Source: Promerops cafer
Taxonomy: Eukaryota > Chordata > Aves > Passeriformes > Nectariniidae
DNA: 64,000 nucleotides
Direction of reading: 5' to 3'
Assembly: GCA_013398275.1 (NCBI GenBank)
Contig: VZSE01006226.1
Location: 1,029,337-1,093,336 of the forward strand
Shown: one piece after another, positions 50,755 through 61,590 of the stretch
Layout: the number at the start of each line of letters is the position of its first letter
Position numbering within the stretch: the first letter of the stretch is position 1
Program-made: the position numbers and the translations under genes
Notes under the pieces: model-generated
Told to the model about the DNA's origin: nothing
Database searches by the model: none
The model's input: only the letters and a program-made list of their open reading frames with translations

Positions 50755-51611
50755 CTGGCCCGTGTTGGACTTACAAAGCTGCAGCTGATTTTGCTGCCTG
50801 CCCCTCCTGTCTCTGGCAGGCCTTTGCAAGCAGACACATTGTCAAGGTTTTCATTCTGCTTCCAAAAAAAAAATAAAATAACAACTATAATAAATAGGAC
50901 TATGAGCTGCAGTGAAGGAGAGGCCATGTGCAAGTTTAAATTCATGAACTGCACCCCTGCAGCAGCCAGGCAGGTAGCAGGGAAATTATAAATCACATCA
51001 CTTTTAGTCACAGGGGTGTACTAGTGAGAGGGAAATGAGGACAAAAGCAAACATCTCAGGTTATAGTTTCTGGAGATTTCATTAACACAATACACACTAA
51101 AATCAAACAGCAATTCTTTGGACAATCAGTACTTCTGTGTCAGTAGGATTTTTTTGAATGAATGCTAGATTTGGTTACAAATAGGTTACAATATTTGATT
51201 CATCTATTTTTCTCCTTTCATAGAATGATTCAAAATTCAAAAAGCCCTGTAAAGTGGAAACTGATTATCCTCTCAAATTAAGAACATGTATTTTATTTAT
51301 CAATGAACACTCTGTCACTTTCTTCAGCTCCACATGATCATAATTAGTCTGAGCAGCCTGGTGCCATCCAGTTTTCACCCCAGCAAAGACATTTTCATAG
51401 GGTGCCCTGAAGTACAAATATTTCTGCTTCTCAGTCAGAGCTTCCAGCTGGTCCACTTCAATTTAATCCTGCAAGGAGCTCACTCAAGACACTGCTGGTT
51501 AAATGCTTCATATCATCATTACAGGTTTCCATTCATGTTTTATTCATGAATTATACTGGCACTGCTCTCTCTGAACTCAGAACAATTGCCACCAACTTGA
51601 ATTTGCAGCAC

Positions 51612-51640
51612 ATTATTATTATTATTATTATTATTATTTA
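51612..51640. repeat. (ATT)n microsatellite
   Basis: About nine ATT units. Confidence 0.95.
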
Positions 51641-52529
51641 TTTGCTGATCTACTTATCATTTAGGCACTTTTTTCCCATCATCTCAAATTCTTCATCTCA
51701 GAAAAGGAGCTGCTGGGTGAAGGACCATTCATGGCTGCTACACAAGACTGGGGGTCAGGGAGTGCTCCCAGGTTGTGCCAGAGGTTTCCTCTGTCAGCTC
51801 CAATAACTGACATAGCTTCCCTCCTACAGAACCTTTGTGAGAATTCACTGATGTGTGAAAAAAATCTTGCATCCTAAGTAGGAAACTGCTATAAAATAGT
51901 TGACATTTTTAAGCTAATTTTGGGGTTTTTTTAATGCTGGGATCCATGAGATCCACTTCTTACACTGGAAGAGATCATTGCAAGGTGCCAGATTCTATTT
52001 TAATAGCAAATTCAAATTGTCACCTACATCGAATTCTTAATTCTGACTGAGCTGCAGACAGAAGAGTGGAGCAAAGGGAAAAAAAGTGGGCTTAAGAGAA
52101 CATTATAAAAAAGTTAAATTCACCAATATGCATTGGATGTTTATGTAGAGTAAAGTTAAAAACCATTAAAGAATACTCTGGACTAGTGTCTGAAATATTT
52201 TAAGGTAGGGGTTTTTTTACCTAGAAATTATTCCAACAATTCCCCTTCCAAAAGACTAAAAATAATTTTTAAGCATACAAGTTCAGGAAGAATTTTAGGA
52301 GTAAGATGGTCAAATGATACCCTTTTATGTGGAAAGGATAATATTCATTGTGATAAGTATACTTAATAACAAAATAACTACTGCACACTCAATATTAAGA
52401 AAATATTCTCATCACTTTCCTCGTGCTATGTCCTTTTGCATATCTTTGTGCCATCACAAGATATAACAGAGATAAGGTGGGGGGGGGAAAGAAAAGCAGC
52501 CAATTTTTCTTGTGTGATTTCCCCTCAGC

Positions 52530-52700
52530 CTTCCTGGCTCTCATTAATAGCCTCCATTGTTTATTTTAATCTGCTCTGTGAACTCATCTGAAATACAGGT
52601 ATGGGAGAAAGCAGCAATTTACTTGTAACTCAACCAGCTGCCTGCAGCAAAATCACACAACTGCATTTCAGAGAACAATCTGCTCTTGCAGGAGGGGAGA
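52530..52700. promoter_or_regulatory. Candidate enhancer-like element
   Basis: TCATTAATAG is followed by a SOX-type CATTGTTT (52555-52562) and TTTTAATCTGC. Complex sequence with no repeat signature. Inference from motifs only. Confidence 0.25.
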
Positions 52701-52789
52701 GGGAGATGGGGCTCTGGAGAGAGCAGGAGAGCAACTGCGGGCTAAGGTAACGCTCTCTCCCCTCCCTGTGGTCTCAAAAAGCTCTTGCT

Positions 52790-53110
52790 GTCTGAGGCAT
52801 TAATGCAGTTCTTCATTTTAGGGTAAATCTGCCCTCAAAGAGATGCAAATCTAGTGGAGTTTCTAAAAGAATGCAATTACATCTCAGAATTGTCTCTGCA
52901 AGGCACATTTGTGTGTTCGTGTATAAAGAGCAGGGAAGATGCTTGCAAGACACGTTTCTTTAAGAGCAACAAATAAGCACTTTTGGTAGAGTTTGCAAGA
53001 GCAATTGCCAGGTATTATATCATTAAGAAATGATTTTCCACCATGAGATTTGCATGGACAATACATCCTTTACTCTCCAGGCTGCTGTCGAGCTCTCGGT
53101 AGCTGGCATA
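52790..53110. promoter_or_regulatory. Candidate enhancer with two POU octamers and a SOX word
   Basis: Perfect octamers occur at 52843-52850 (ATGCAAAT) and 53048-53055 (ATTTGCAT), in opposite orientation. The second is followed by GG and ACAAT. Read on the minus strand this gives ATTGT-CC-ATGCAAAT, one base wider than the canonical SOX-POU composite. Two octamers in about 210 bp are unlikely by chance, although single octamers occur elsewhere in the window. Confidence 0.33.
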
Positions 53111-53329
53111 GGTATTTACTGAATTATGTAAAGCAAGTTTTTAGGTTTATGCCAGTTCCCATTGGCAATCACCCACACTAACAGTGAAAGTGGCTTTTGG
53201 TACCAACCTGAGCAAAGATGACCGAGGTGAAAATGAATTATTGTTCTCTCACACTGGCAAGTGCAGAAACCAATACTAATGCTGGCAAGCAGAGGGGACA
53301 CATACAGGGTTCCTGTCATCATTTTTAAT

Positions 53330-53430
53330 TACAAAAGATTCATTCATTTAGTACCACATGCCAGCATTACCATTAGTCCATCTTAATTACCCATTTACTT
53401 CACATTTCACTTGATTATTTTGTGGCTACA
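53330..53430. promoter_or_regulatory. Candidate AT-rich regulatory segment (weak)
   Basis: ATTCATTCATTTAGTACC, CCATTAGTCCATCTTAATTACCC-type words (ATTA/TAAT cores) and CTTGATTATTTTG fall within 90 bp. No repeat family is recognised. Confidence 0.2.
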
Positions 53431-54000
53431 GGTCTAAAGGAGGAGGCAAGCTCCCTGCTCCAGGGAGCAGAGCTAGAGAAGGAACAGAGGAAGGGAAAGC
53501 TGAGAAAGCAGCACAACGTTTGATACATGACAGGCTAGTCCCACGGGTTCAGGAATTTGTTTTAGCTGCAGGCAAACACCCTCAGCACAGGAAACAGCAA
53601 GTTTGCAATGGCACTTGTGCATTTTCTGAGCAGCCTGGCCAAGTGCAGGAGTGTGAGTTATTAGCAGAGGAAACTGGATTAGGAAACAGAGATGCACAAG
53701 GTTATTTAGGGTAAAGAGTAGGAAGAGCCTACTAAATAACTCACCACGTGGAAGTGAATTCATTCCAGCACATCAGCCCTAACACAGGCACTAGAATTCT
53801 ACCAGTACAGTCAGAAAACAAATAGACAGCAGATAGTGTCAGGAATCAGGCAGCAAAGGAGCAACATTCCCTGTCAAACAGCCCATCACGTGCCCACGGC
53901 TCAAATACTGCAATTTTGGTTTCCCCATCTTATAAAATGTGAAATGGAAAAAGAAAAGTAATAATCATGGTCCAGGGAACAGACCAGCTTCCACACAATG
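53431..54000. other. Non-coding stretch, no gene recognised
   Basis: TTGGTTTCCCCATCTTATAAAATG near 53917-53940 recalls part of a MIR core, but no flanking match is visible. No exon is recognised. Confidence 0.4.
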
Positions 54001-54004
54001 CATA

Positions 54005-54245
54005 ACAAGAAAGTCTGAGAGTGCTCAGCCTGGAAAACAGGGATTTATGAGGAACATGTGGTTAAGAGCTCCAAGCTCATGATGGGCATGCAAAAGATGA
54101 ACAGCAAAAATTACTACACATGTAGCTACCAATACAAGAACTAACAAATGAATCTTGCAGGTGACAAATCTAAGATTGATAAAAGGAGGTATTTCTTCAC
54201 ACAGTGTTGTATAACCCAGGGAATTCCTCACCACAGGACAGATCT
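54005..54245 (+). mobile_element. Ancient CR1/L3-type LINE remnant
   Basis: AGTGCTCAGCCTGGAAAACAG, ATACAAGAACTAACAAATGAA, then GATAAAAGGAGGTATTTCTT, CACACAGTGTTGTATAACCC and GGAATTCCTCACCACAGGA follow the order of the late ORF2 and 3' region of CR1/L3 elements ('acaagaactagggggca...', 'aaaaggaagtatttcttcacacag', 'tggaactcattgccacagga'). Coding frames are destroyed. It is the most diverged of the LINE fragments here. Confidence 0.75.
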
Positions 54246-55540
54246 ATGTGTGCTTGATCAAAAAAATGAGTAGAAAACTTTGAGAAATGACATTTCTAAT
54301 GCTTCTTGTTTCTGCACTCAGGAGACCATTCTGAAATAGTGTTTCACTCGACACCTACCATGTTCTTTTTCTCCTCCACTACCAGACTCAGTGTACTTCA
54401 CTGGGGGCACCTCTGCTCCACCTCTGCACACCACTTGTACACACATCTCGGAACCCTGGAATTTAGGCATTTGAATTTCAACACTTTAAATTCCTGCTGG
54501 AGAACTTGAACAGATTAAAACCAAAGCCTGAATCTTCATTAACTCCTGTAAGTTTCAACCAACTCATCAAGATTTTCCTAGGAGGTAGTAGGGAATGTGT
54601 CTTAAACAAATACTTGAATTTTTACAGCACACTGATATAATGATGGAGTTTCAAGAAATGTTGGTATTTTGGTATGGCTGGTGAAGCAATAAATAAATAA
54701 AATCAGTTCCAGTCAAAGAAATTTTTACATTTGCTATTTTTTTCTTCTGGTAAAACAAAGACTAAAATGTTTGTGCTTCCAGTGTCACATTCCACAAAAG
54801 ATATTATTTTCAGTCCATTGTACAAAAAACAAGCAAAGAAAATTGAGGGTTTGACTGGCAAAGCTACTAAACATTGGAGCTGCTCAGTGCATTCATCAGT
54901 TCTGTTATGAAAACACTCAGGTCTTTTCATTCTCTCCTCTAGCCCATCAGATCCTAAATTTAGCAGACCCATGACCCAGCCAAATGCCTTCACTTCCTGT
55001 GTTTTCCTGTTGCAGCCCTACTTAGCAGAGGCTGTGGTAGGTATCCTACCTCTGCCTCGTAGCAAACCCCAACCAAATCTTCCCTGGTTGGACTTTTAAC
55101 CTCCAGAACAACGATGGCTCTGCTTAGGACAGCAGCAGAGGAGCTGCTGCCCCACAGCACTCTGGAGGGGAGGATGATGGACAGGGAGAGGGAAAGAAAT
55201 TCCACTCTGTCACGTTGATACCGATCTACTTCAAATATTTACATTATGGGATGAAAGTCGGAATTTGCAACTCCTTAAACAGCCTCATTGTAGAGGGACA
55301 CATATTCCTTCTTAAAAATCCACACTGTTTCCTTGATAACTTTGTATTTACAATGAAATAGACTTGATGGAAGAATCAAATGTGCCTTAACCCTAAATAC
55401 CACTGGCTTGGTGGTCACCTGCTCTGCTGAAAATCAGGCTCGTTTCCACCCCCCTGCTTGATTCCAGTGCATTGAACCATGACCTCCCATTTGCCAGAAA
55501 ACATTTCCTACACACTAACCGTTGGTATTTGATTTATAAA
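54246..55540. other. Non-coding stretch, no gene recognised
   Basis: Unique-looking sequence with short A and T runs. No exon, transposon or RNA is recognised. Confidence 0.55.
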
Positions 55541-55544
55541 TGAT

Positions 55545-55830
55545 TTTTTTGTTAGGCTGATGGATCACTGCGTCTCTTCTACTATGCCAGAGATAAAAAT
55601 TGTCGACCCAATCTGCGTGCAGCCAAATACAATGAACCTCAGTGTTAATGACACCAGGAAACTCAATGCATGTTCTGGATTATTGCAATTCCAGTTCAGC
55701 AGCTTCGCATAATTTCTCAGACTCAAACAACCAAATTCATTATGTGGCTCCATTCATAAAACCCTGCTGCACTTCATTCTGGTCGATATCTCGGGGCCTG
55801 GAGATAAGATACTGATTTAAAGGACTCTGG
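55545..55830. promoter_or_regulatory. Candidate conserved non-coding element
   Basis: Complex sequence with retained CpGs (ACTGCGTC, TTGTCGACCCAATCTGCG, TCGATATCTCGGGG) and an imperfect dyad CTGGATTATTGCAATTCCAG. There is no repeat signature. Scattered CpGs kept outside an island suggest constraint, but this is inference. Confidence 0.28.
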
Positions 55831-56039
55831 TCAGATCTGCATGAGCAGTTTTTATACTTGACAAAATGGAAATGCAATAGCCAAGGAAGCCCTTGCAGAC
55901 ACTTCTGTCCCTGCCCCACCTACGGATAACATGATCCTGTGAGGACTGGTAACAATTAGTTTAATAGGAAGCAGGAGAAACAATTGCTCTTGCTCCACCT
56001 CCTAAACTACTGCATTACAATGTGGTTCTCAGTATCTGG

Positions 56040-56220
56040 AGTGTTTCACAGATAAATTGTTTATTTATTTAAGTCATGATTAAAGCAAAGCATTCTATAA
56101 AGCTAAAACAGCGGGTGAGAGGAGGCGGCCTGCTCTCTTTTCCTTAGAGTAAGGATATCTTCAGAATAACTGGATGTCCTAAATCAATGCTGAAAACGGA
56201 CTCTCACAAAAATTTATTGC
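56040..56220. promoter_or_regulatory. Candidate conserved non-coding element (weak)
   Basis: TTTATTTATTTAAGTCATGATTAAAG-type words (FOX-like TGTTTATTTA start near 56058, then GATTAAAG) are followed by CAGCGGGTGAGAGGAGGCGG. The call is from sequence character only. Confidence 0.22.
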
Positions 56221-56729
56221 CAGGCTTCGTTTTTTATTCCTCTCTTTTTTGGGGCACAGGCTCTGACAGTGAAGATCAACATGCTGCAAGCAAGTCCCAA
56301 AGCATGTGTTTTAAAGGCAAGGAGACACAAATCCTTCTCTCTCATTGAAGCACGCACAAGCTGGCAGGAAATGAAGGAAAGGAACATAACCAGCATAAAA
56401 AGTGACATGTACCTGCCCACATAGTTCTCACAGGCTTTGCTGCATGGAGCACCCCTTTCCTGACAGTTCCACTGGGGTCTACCTGGAAGCAGTCCTGGCT
56501 TGTGCAGATGAGCGTCTGCCACAGCACCACGGGCTGCAAGACTCTGAAGAGTTTAAATAAACTCAATTTCACACTAAGCTGTTCTCCCTGCAGGCTATGT
56601 ACAAACCTTTATCTGAATTCCCACCACACCTCTGCCTGGGAATGGTTAGCTTCCCCCCGGGGTCATTTGATACGGAGCCCCAGCTTTACAAATACAAACA
56701 CCCACACCTTCATTATCCTGGTGCTTTAC

Positions 56730-56970
56730 TTTCCTCGGGGCTCGCAGTTCCCTCCGTCCCAGCGATAAGGACGGGGGCGAGGTGCTTCGCTGCGCCTGCA
56801 CAGCTCAGGCCAGGAGCCGTGCACAGCCCCGCCGTCGGCAGAGGTGCAGGGGAGGGAGCCCCCCGGCAGCACCGTGTGTCATCCCACCCCAAACCCCAAA
56901 CCTTCCCTGCGTGCCTTATTAAATAGAGACACCCGACCTGCCCCCAGCTAGCCCTATCCTGCTCCTTCCG
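56730..56970. promoter_or_regulatory. CpG-island-like segment
   Basis: By hand count about 16-17 CpGs fall in 240 bp of GC-rich sequence, giving an estimated observed/expected ratio near 0.7. TTATTAAATAGAGAC lies at 56917-56931 on the plus strand. It could be a promoter or a GC-rich remnant. The plus-strand frame 56597-56926 running through it has no recognisable domain and does not persuade me. Confidence 0.45.
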
Positions 56971-58235
56971 AGCCACACTGTGTAAAGTCTTCCACTCTGC
57001 ACAAGCAGAAGCTGTCAGGACAGCGGCAGGTGCAATGGCTTTGTGGTCCCAGGAGAAGGTCCTGTTAGATTTCCTCCTGAGCTAACCCAGGGCAGACCAG
57101 CCCACATCAGCAATGCTGAAATTCTTCCCTTTAAGCTCCAAAGTGCTACTGGTTTTAGACACAGAATAGAACTATCCATGGCAAGAGAGTCCACAAAAAC
57201 TCGTGTTCAGTGACAAAAAGCCAAAGAGAACACGAACCACGGAGCAAGCTGCATGCTGTGTTCCAGTCAGCTCCAACACTGCCAATAATGATTTGAGCTG
57301 TGGTCACCCAGACACAAATCTGCTTCCTGAGAGTTTGGGCAGCTCTTCTCAGAGAGGGTTTGGGGTTTTTACTGCGTAGAGGGAGAAGAAAAGGTGAATC
57401 TCCAAGCAAGCAGAGGTGTCCCTTGCAGGCTGTCAAAGTTCAGCTGCTGGGACACAGCAGCAGAAGGAAAGGTCATCCCACATGACAGATATGCAGAGCT
57501 TCAAGACTTTAAACAGAAAAGAGTTTAAATAGAAAAGCCCAAGTGCTTCCTCATGGCAGTCTCTCACAGCCAAACCATCAAGGTTAGGAAGTGTTACCTG
57601 TTTCTTTTAGGTTTTTTTTTTTCAGTCACATTGCAATTATGTCAACGGGTAAGGTATAAGGTGTAATAGCTGATGGGGTTTTTTATGTTTTACAACAAAC
57701 TTATTTTCATGCTATGGTTTATCACATAGTAACAACATCATTCTGAGAAGTTTTCATTCTACCAATCAATGCAGCAATTGGAAGTTTCTGTTGCTTTCCC
57801 ACTGTGACATTTAGAAGACAGCACAGCTGGGTTTTAGAAGACTGATATTTACCAAAAAGATAAGCTGATAGCACCAATTCATTAATTTTATAAAACCGCA
57901 CAATAAGTTGTTGCATTTTACTGGGAATCCTTTTTTTTGTCAGTTAAAACTCAAGTCCTCCCCACAAATCTAACATAAGACATGCCTAAAAAAGTATCTA
58001 CCATGTTCACACAAGAAGTGCATCTCTCCATGGTTTAAGTGTTCAAAAATTATCTTCACAAGCTACATTCAGAATTTTTATTAGGAAGTACCTTATCACT
58101 ATAATAACATGAGATTAAATAATTGAGAAATTCACCCTAGAACCAAAACAAACCAGAGAGTTTACATATCCACTTGAACTGAAATGTCAGATTTCGCAAA
58201 CTAGATTAATCCTCCAGTCACTCTTAAGGACTTAT
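56971..58235. other. Non-coding stretch, no gene recognised
   Basis: T run at 57611-57621. No exon, RNA or transposon is recognised. Confidence 0.55.
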
Positions 58236-58239
58236 TTTA

Positions 58240-58460
58240 GGATGGGGATACATTCAGTGCATTTTTGACTCAGTGCAGCTGGGTATTAAATCTATAATCA
58301 ATGTGATTATTATGGTATGATGCATACCTAATGCACTGTGGGCCAGACATTTAAAGAACATTTTCTTGATTAAGAACAATGTTAAGAGCATCTTCGGGTC
58401 TCCAATGAATTCCCAATCTTAAGGGGTTATCTGTGGTTGAAATATACATTCATTTCACCA
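58240..58460. promoter_or_regulatory. Candidate regulatory element with three dyads
   Basis: Three inverted repeats lie within 85 bp: ATAATCA-ATG-TGATTAT (58294-58310), GGTATG-ATG-CATACC (58314-58328) and TTCTT-GATT-AAGAA (58363-58376). The first two are separated by three bases and share the spacer ATG. TAATC...GATTA spacing is known to suit paired homeodomains. The arrangement is seen directly, while its function is inference. Confidence 0.35.
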
Positions 58461-59034
58461 GAAGTAAGAGATATAAGCAGATTTGAGCATAAAAATCTAT
58501 CTGTTCAGGTAATTCTATCGCTGACAGTCACTTTTTCTCAAGAATGGCTGAGGCAATGCCTCAGAATCAGCTAAGGTGAGCCTTTCTATCCTTTTGAAAG
58601 CTCCTGCAATCCGGGGCAGGGGGGTAGGAAGGAGAGAGGAGAGAGCACTGACAATTTATCAGCTCCATGGGTCATCAAGAAATCAAAGCTCAGTCCATGG
58701 CAGCATGCATAGGAAAAACCTCTGCCTTGGTGCAGGAGAAAGTAAGTGGTAACTACTGGCTGGAAAAAAAAAAAAAAAAGAAAAGAAACGTTGGCAAACT
58801 CAAGAACTGTCTTTACAGTATTCTTTGCATACCTTACATTTGTTGAATGGTTTCCAAAACTAGAGCTTTCCCATGGGAAGGCAAAGAAACAATAGCAATT
58901 TCTTCTGAATGAAGCTCTCCTAAAGCCAAAGAATAAACATACAGTATGTGACCTGAAAGTTTGTTTTTAACTGTACAAGTGGCCAATTACATAACTAATC
59001 AAAATACCTTCAAAAGCAATTCCTAAGGGAAGGC

Positions 59035-59065
<31 letters not shown>

Positions 59066-61540
59066 GAGAGAGAGAAAGGAAAAAGCAGAAGGGAAAGAAT
59101 AAATAAAAGCAGCCCAGCAAAGAGAGACGGTGATTGATAACTTGTGACACTGCACGAACTTGTATGCGTGTGCACATACATTCAAGTTTAATGATGTTTA
59201 AAGATTTATTGCAGCCCAGCACAGGGCTGTGCAACTCCCAGGAAATGTGCATTCTACCTGAGATGCCAGTGCAGGCTGAGGAGAAGGATCTGTACGTGTC
59301 ACAGCTCCTGTTCCAAGAGGGAACACGAGCTGATGACGGGGCCGCCGTGGAACGCCTTCACTGCGTGTCCTAGGCACACTTCTGGACACCAAACAGTGAA
59401 ATAGTTCGAGTTTCAAGGCTAGATCTTGAGAGGTGGACGTGTTTGCAGAGTATAAATTGTCTCTGAAAAATTAGTGGGGTGGAGCAAAATTCGTTTCTTT
59501 ACTGGGGAGACATGACATGCACTCAGCATCTCGTGTGCGTCCTCCACAGCCAGGCAACGTGTGGAATTAAACCTAAGCAGAGGCTTGGTTGGTATTGCTT
59601 CTTAAAGAGAACCTAAGAGCAGTTCACACCTTAGAAACCCCGGGGCTCTGTGTTTTTGAGGCACCTGTATTAAAGGCAGACAGGAATTTAAATATTTTTG
59701 TGCATGGTCCATGCAAGTGTTGAATTGCATGACAACAAAACTCTCCATTTCTGTGCAAAAAAATGGCTGCTGGTTTTGGTGTCTCAAGTTCTGTTCCACC
59801 ACACCATTCCTTCTGTGCTGAAGGCAGGATTAGCTCAGGCATTCCCTGACCCCTGCTGGCAGGGCTGGCCCTGATTTCTGCCTATAGAAGGAAACAGAGG
59901 GGCAAAATTCACTTTATGGCTTCAGGAATGCCAAGAGGATCGTAGAAGGAATTTGAGAACCAGACAAAACATTCCGCAGGTAGAAAAGCCTTCTCTGGAG
60001 ACTATAGCAGGCTGAAAGTGCTCAAGGGAGAAAAGCTGATTTGGGATCCTCTTTCAAATCCTCTCCTGATCAGAGGGATCCACCTGAGGTTTATTTACCC
60101 ACTGCTATAAGAGATAAATTCAGTATATACAGCTCAAGGACTTCACTTTGCTGCACACACGGCATCAAAAGCATCCACAAAGCATCGAGCAGAGCCCCTG
60201 GAGTGGCTCAGCTCAGCCCAGTAGCTACTGGGGAGGACTGGGGAGAGGCCCTGGTGCTCACCTCGTGCTGCTTCATCACCCACTCCAAGCTGGAGTGATG
60301 AAATTCTGCATGGGGACAGCTCTGTGCAAGGGAGGCCAGAGAGAATCCCCACAATGCAATGATTGCTTCTGCTCAGGCAGAAGAGCTGTTTCAGGAATTC
60401 TGCAGGAAAGTGTGCCCAGTCAATTGGTCCAAAGATCCCTCCTTTTCACAGTGTTACATGGAAGAGGACCAGCATTAAATCACACCCCCTGACTTCTGCC
60501 CAGATCAGCCTCCCCCTGCTGCACAAATGGACAAGACACAGATTTGAGTCAGCATCTCCTGAAGGCAGTCGCACAAGAACAGCCCAGTAACTCCAGGTCA
60601 CAGCAGCTGAAACAAGCCCTGAGCAAATGTTATCTACCATGCTGACAGCAAGCTTAAATTAATACTTGAGAAGACTTTTTTTTCATATTTAGACCAATTT
60701 TCAGGAAGCTACTGTGAATGAGTTCAACCCGAGTTGGACATATTTTCTCGTTGTAATGAAAAGTCAACAAATTTTCCAGTAGACATTAAAAAAGAAGAAA
60801 AATCCTATTTTTGATCATTATATCTCCAGAACAGCAAGCTAAACTATAGCAATACCCACCTTAACTGGAATAAATCCATGTCCAGTTGCTGAAATAAAGT
60901 CAATGTTTTTCTATGGGACAGTAATTTACTAAGGGGTAAGTGCATTTAAAATCCTAACTAAAGCATTTTCCTTGCAAAATCTGTTTTGGATTATTTCAGC
61001 AACTAGCTGATCATGTACATTTAGCTGGAAAATATACAGCTCTGAAAAAAATATGAGGGGAAACCTGGAGATGTACAGTATAATTATGAAGACAGCCTTG
61101 CCAGTACCTCCAACAGAACAGGCCAATGTCAATATTCTTAATGAACTGCATTTTCTTCCACATGTGGCCAAAAAAGAAAGAAAAAAATATTTTTAGAATC
61201 TATTTATGTCCCCCAAACCGATCTCCTAGACTCATCCCCCTCACCCCCAGCCCAAGGAGGTCTTTGTTACTTATATCCATCTTTCTGAGCAAGTATCAAA
61301 TCTCTTAACTCTGGGTTAACTAGCAGACATTCCACATTTTCTGACATCATTCTGACTTTGTATCAACTATATTTCCTGCTAGAAAAAAAAAGTAAAAAAA
61401 TCATTTGGGAAATACATTTGTTGTCAAGACAACTTCCAGCACTGAATGCCCAAACTCCAACAGATCAGATTTTTCTGAAGGTTTCTTTTCCAAGTAATGG
61501 AAGGCTTTGCTTGCAGCATCTCCAGTTGCATCTTTTTTGC
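58461..61540. other. Non-coding stretch with minor repeats
   Basis: Includes poly-A at 58764-58779, a G-rich run near 58613-58628 and the poly-A/GA tract at 59036. Frames at 60041-60590 overlap in several phases without any recognisable domain. No gene is recognised. Confidence 0.5.
59036..59077. repeat. Poly-A followed by (GA)n
   Basis: About 26 A run into about 16 bp of AG repeat. Confidence 0.95.
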
Positions 61541-61590
61541 AAAATCGTAGAACCCTTAAGGTTGAAAAAGGCCTTTAAAATGCTCCATTT
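61541..61590 (-). mobile_element. CR1 3'-terminal fragment
   Basis: AAAATCGTAGAACCCTTAAGG and TTGAAAAAGGCCTTTAAAAT match the reverse complement of the CR1 3' end, widely seen in bird DNA as 'aatcatagaatcattaaggttggaaaagacctttaagat'. Only the last 50 bp or so are recognisable. Confidence 0.7.

Larger units (their letters stand above)
49011..52520. other. Non-coding stretch with minor repeats
   Basis: Includes a poly-T at 50385-50399, the 31-bp duplication at 50693 and the ATT repeat at 51612. A G run lies at about 52479-52487. No gene is recognised. A possible CR1-like word (TTCATAGAATGATTCAAAATT) at about 51219 is too short to call. Confidence 0.5.

Noticed and set aside
51219..51262. CR1-terminus-like words (TTCATAGAATGATTCAAAATT)
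   Set aside because: The resemblance stops after about 20 bp, which is not enough to separate from chance in AT-rich DNA.
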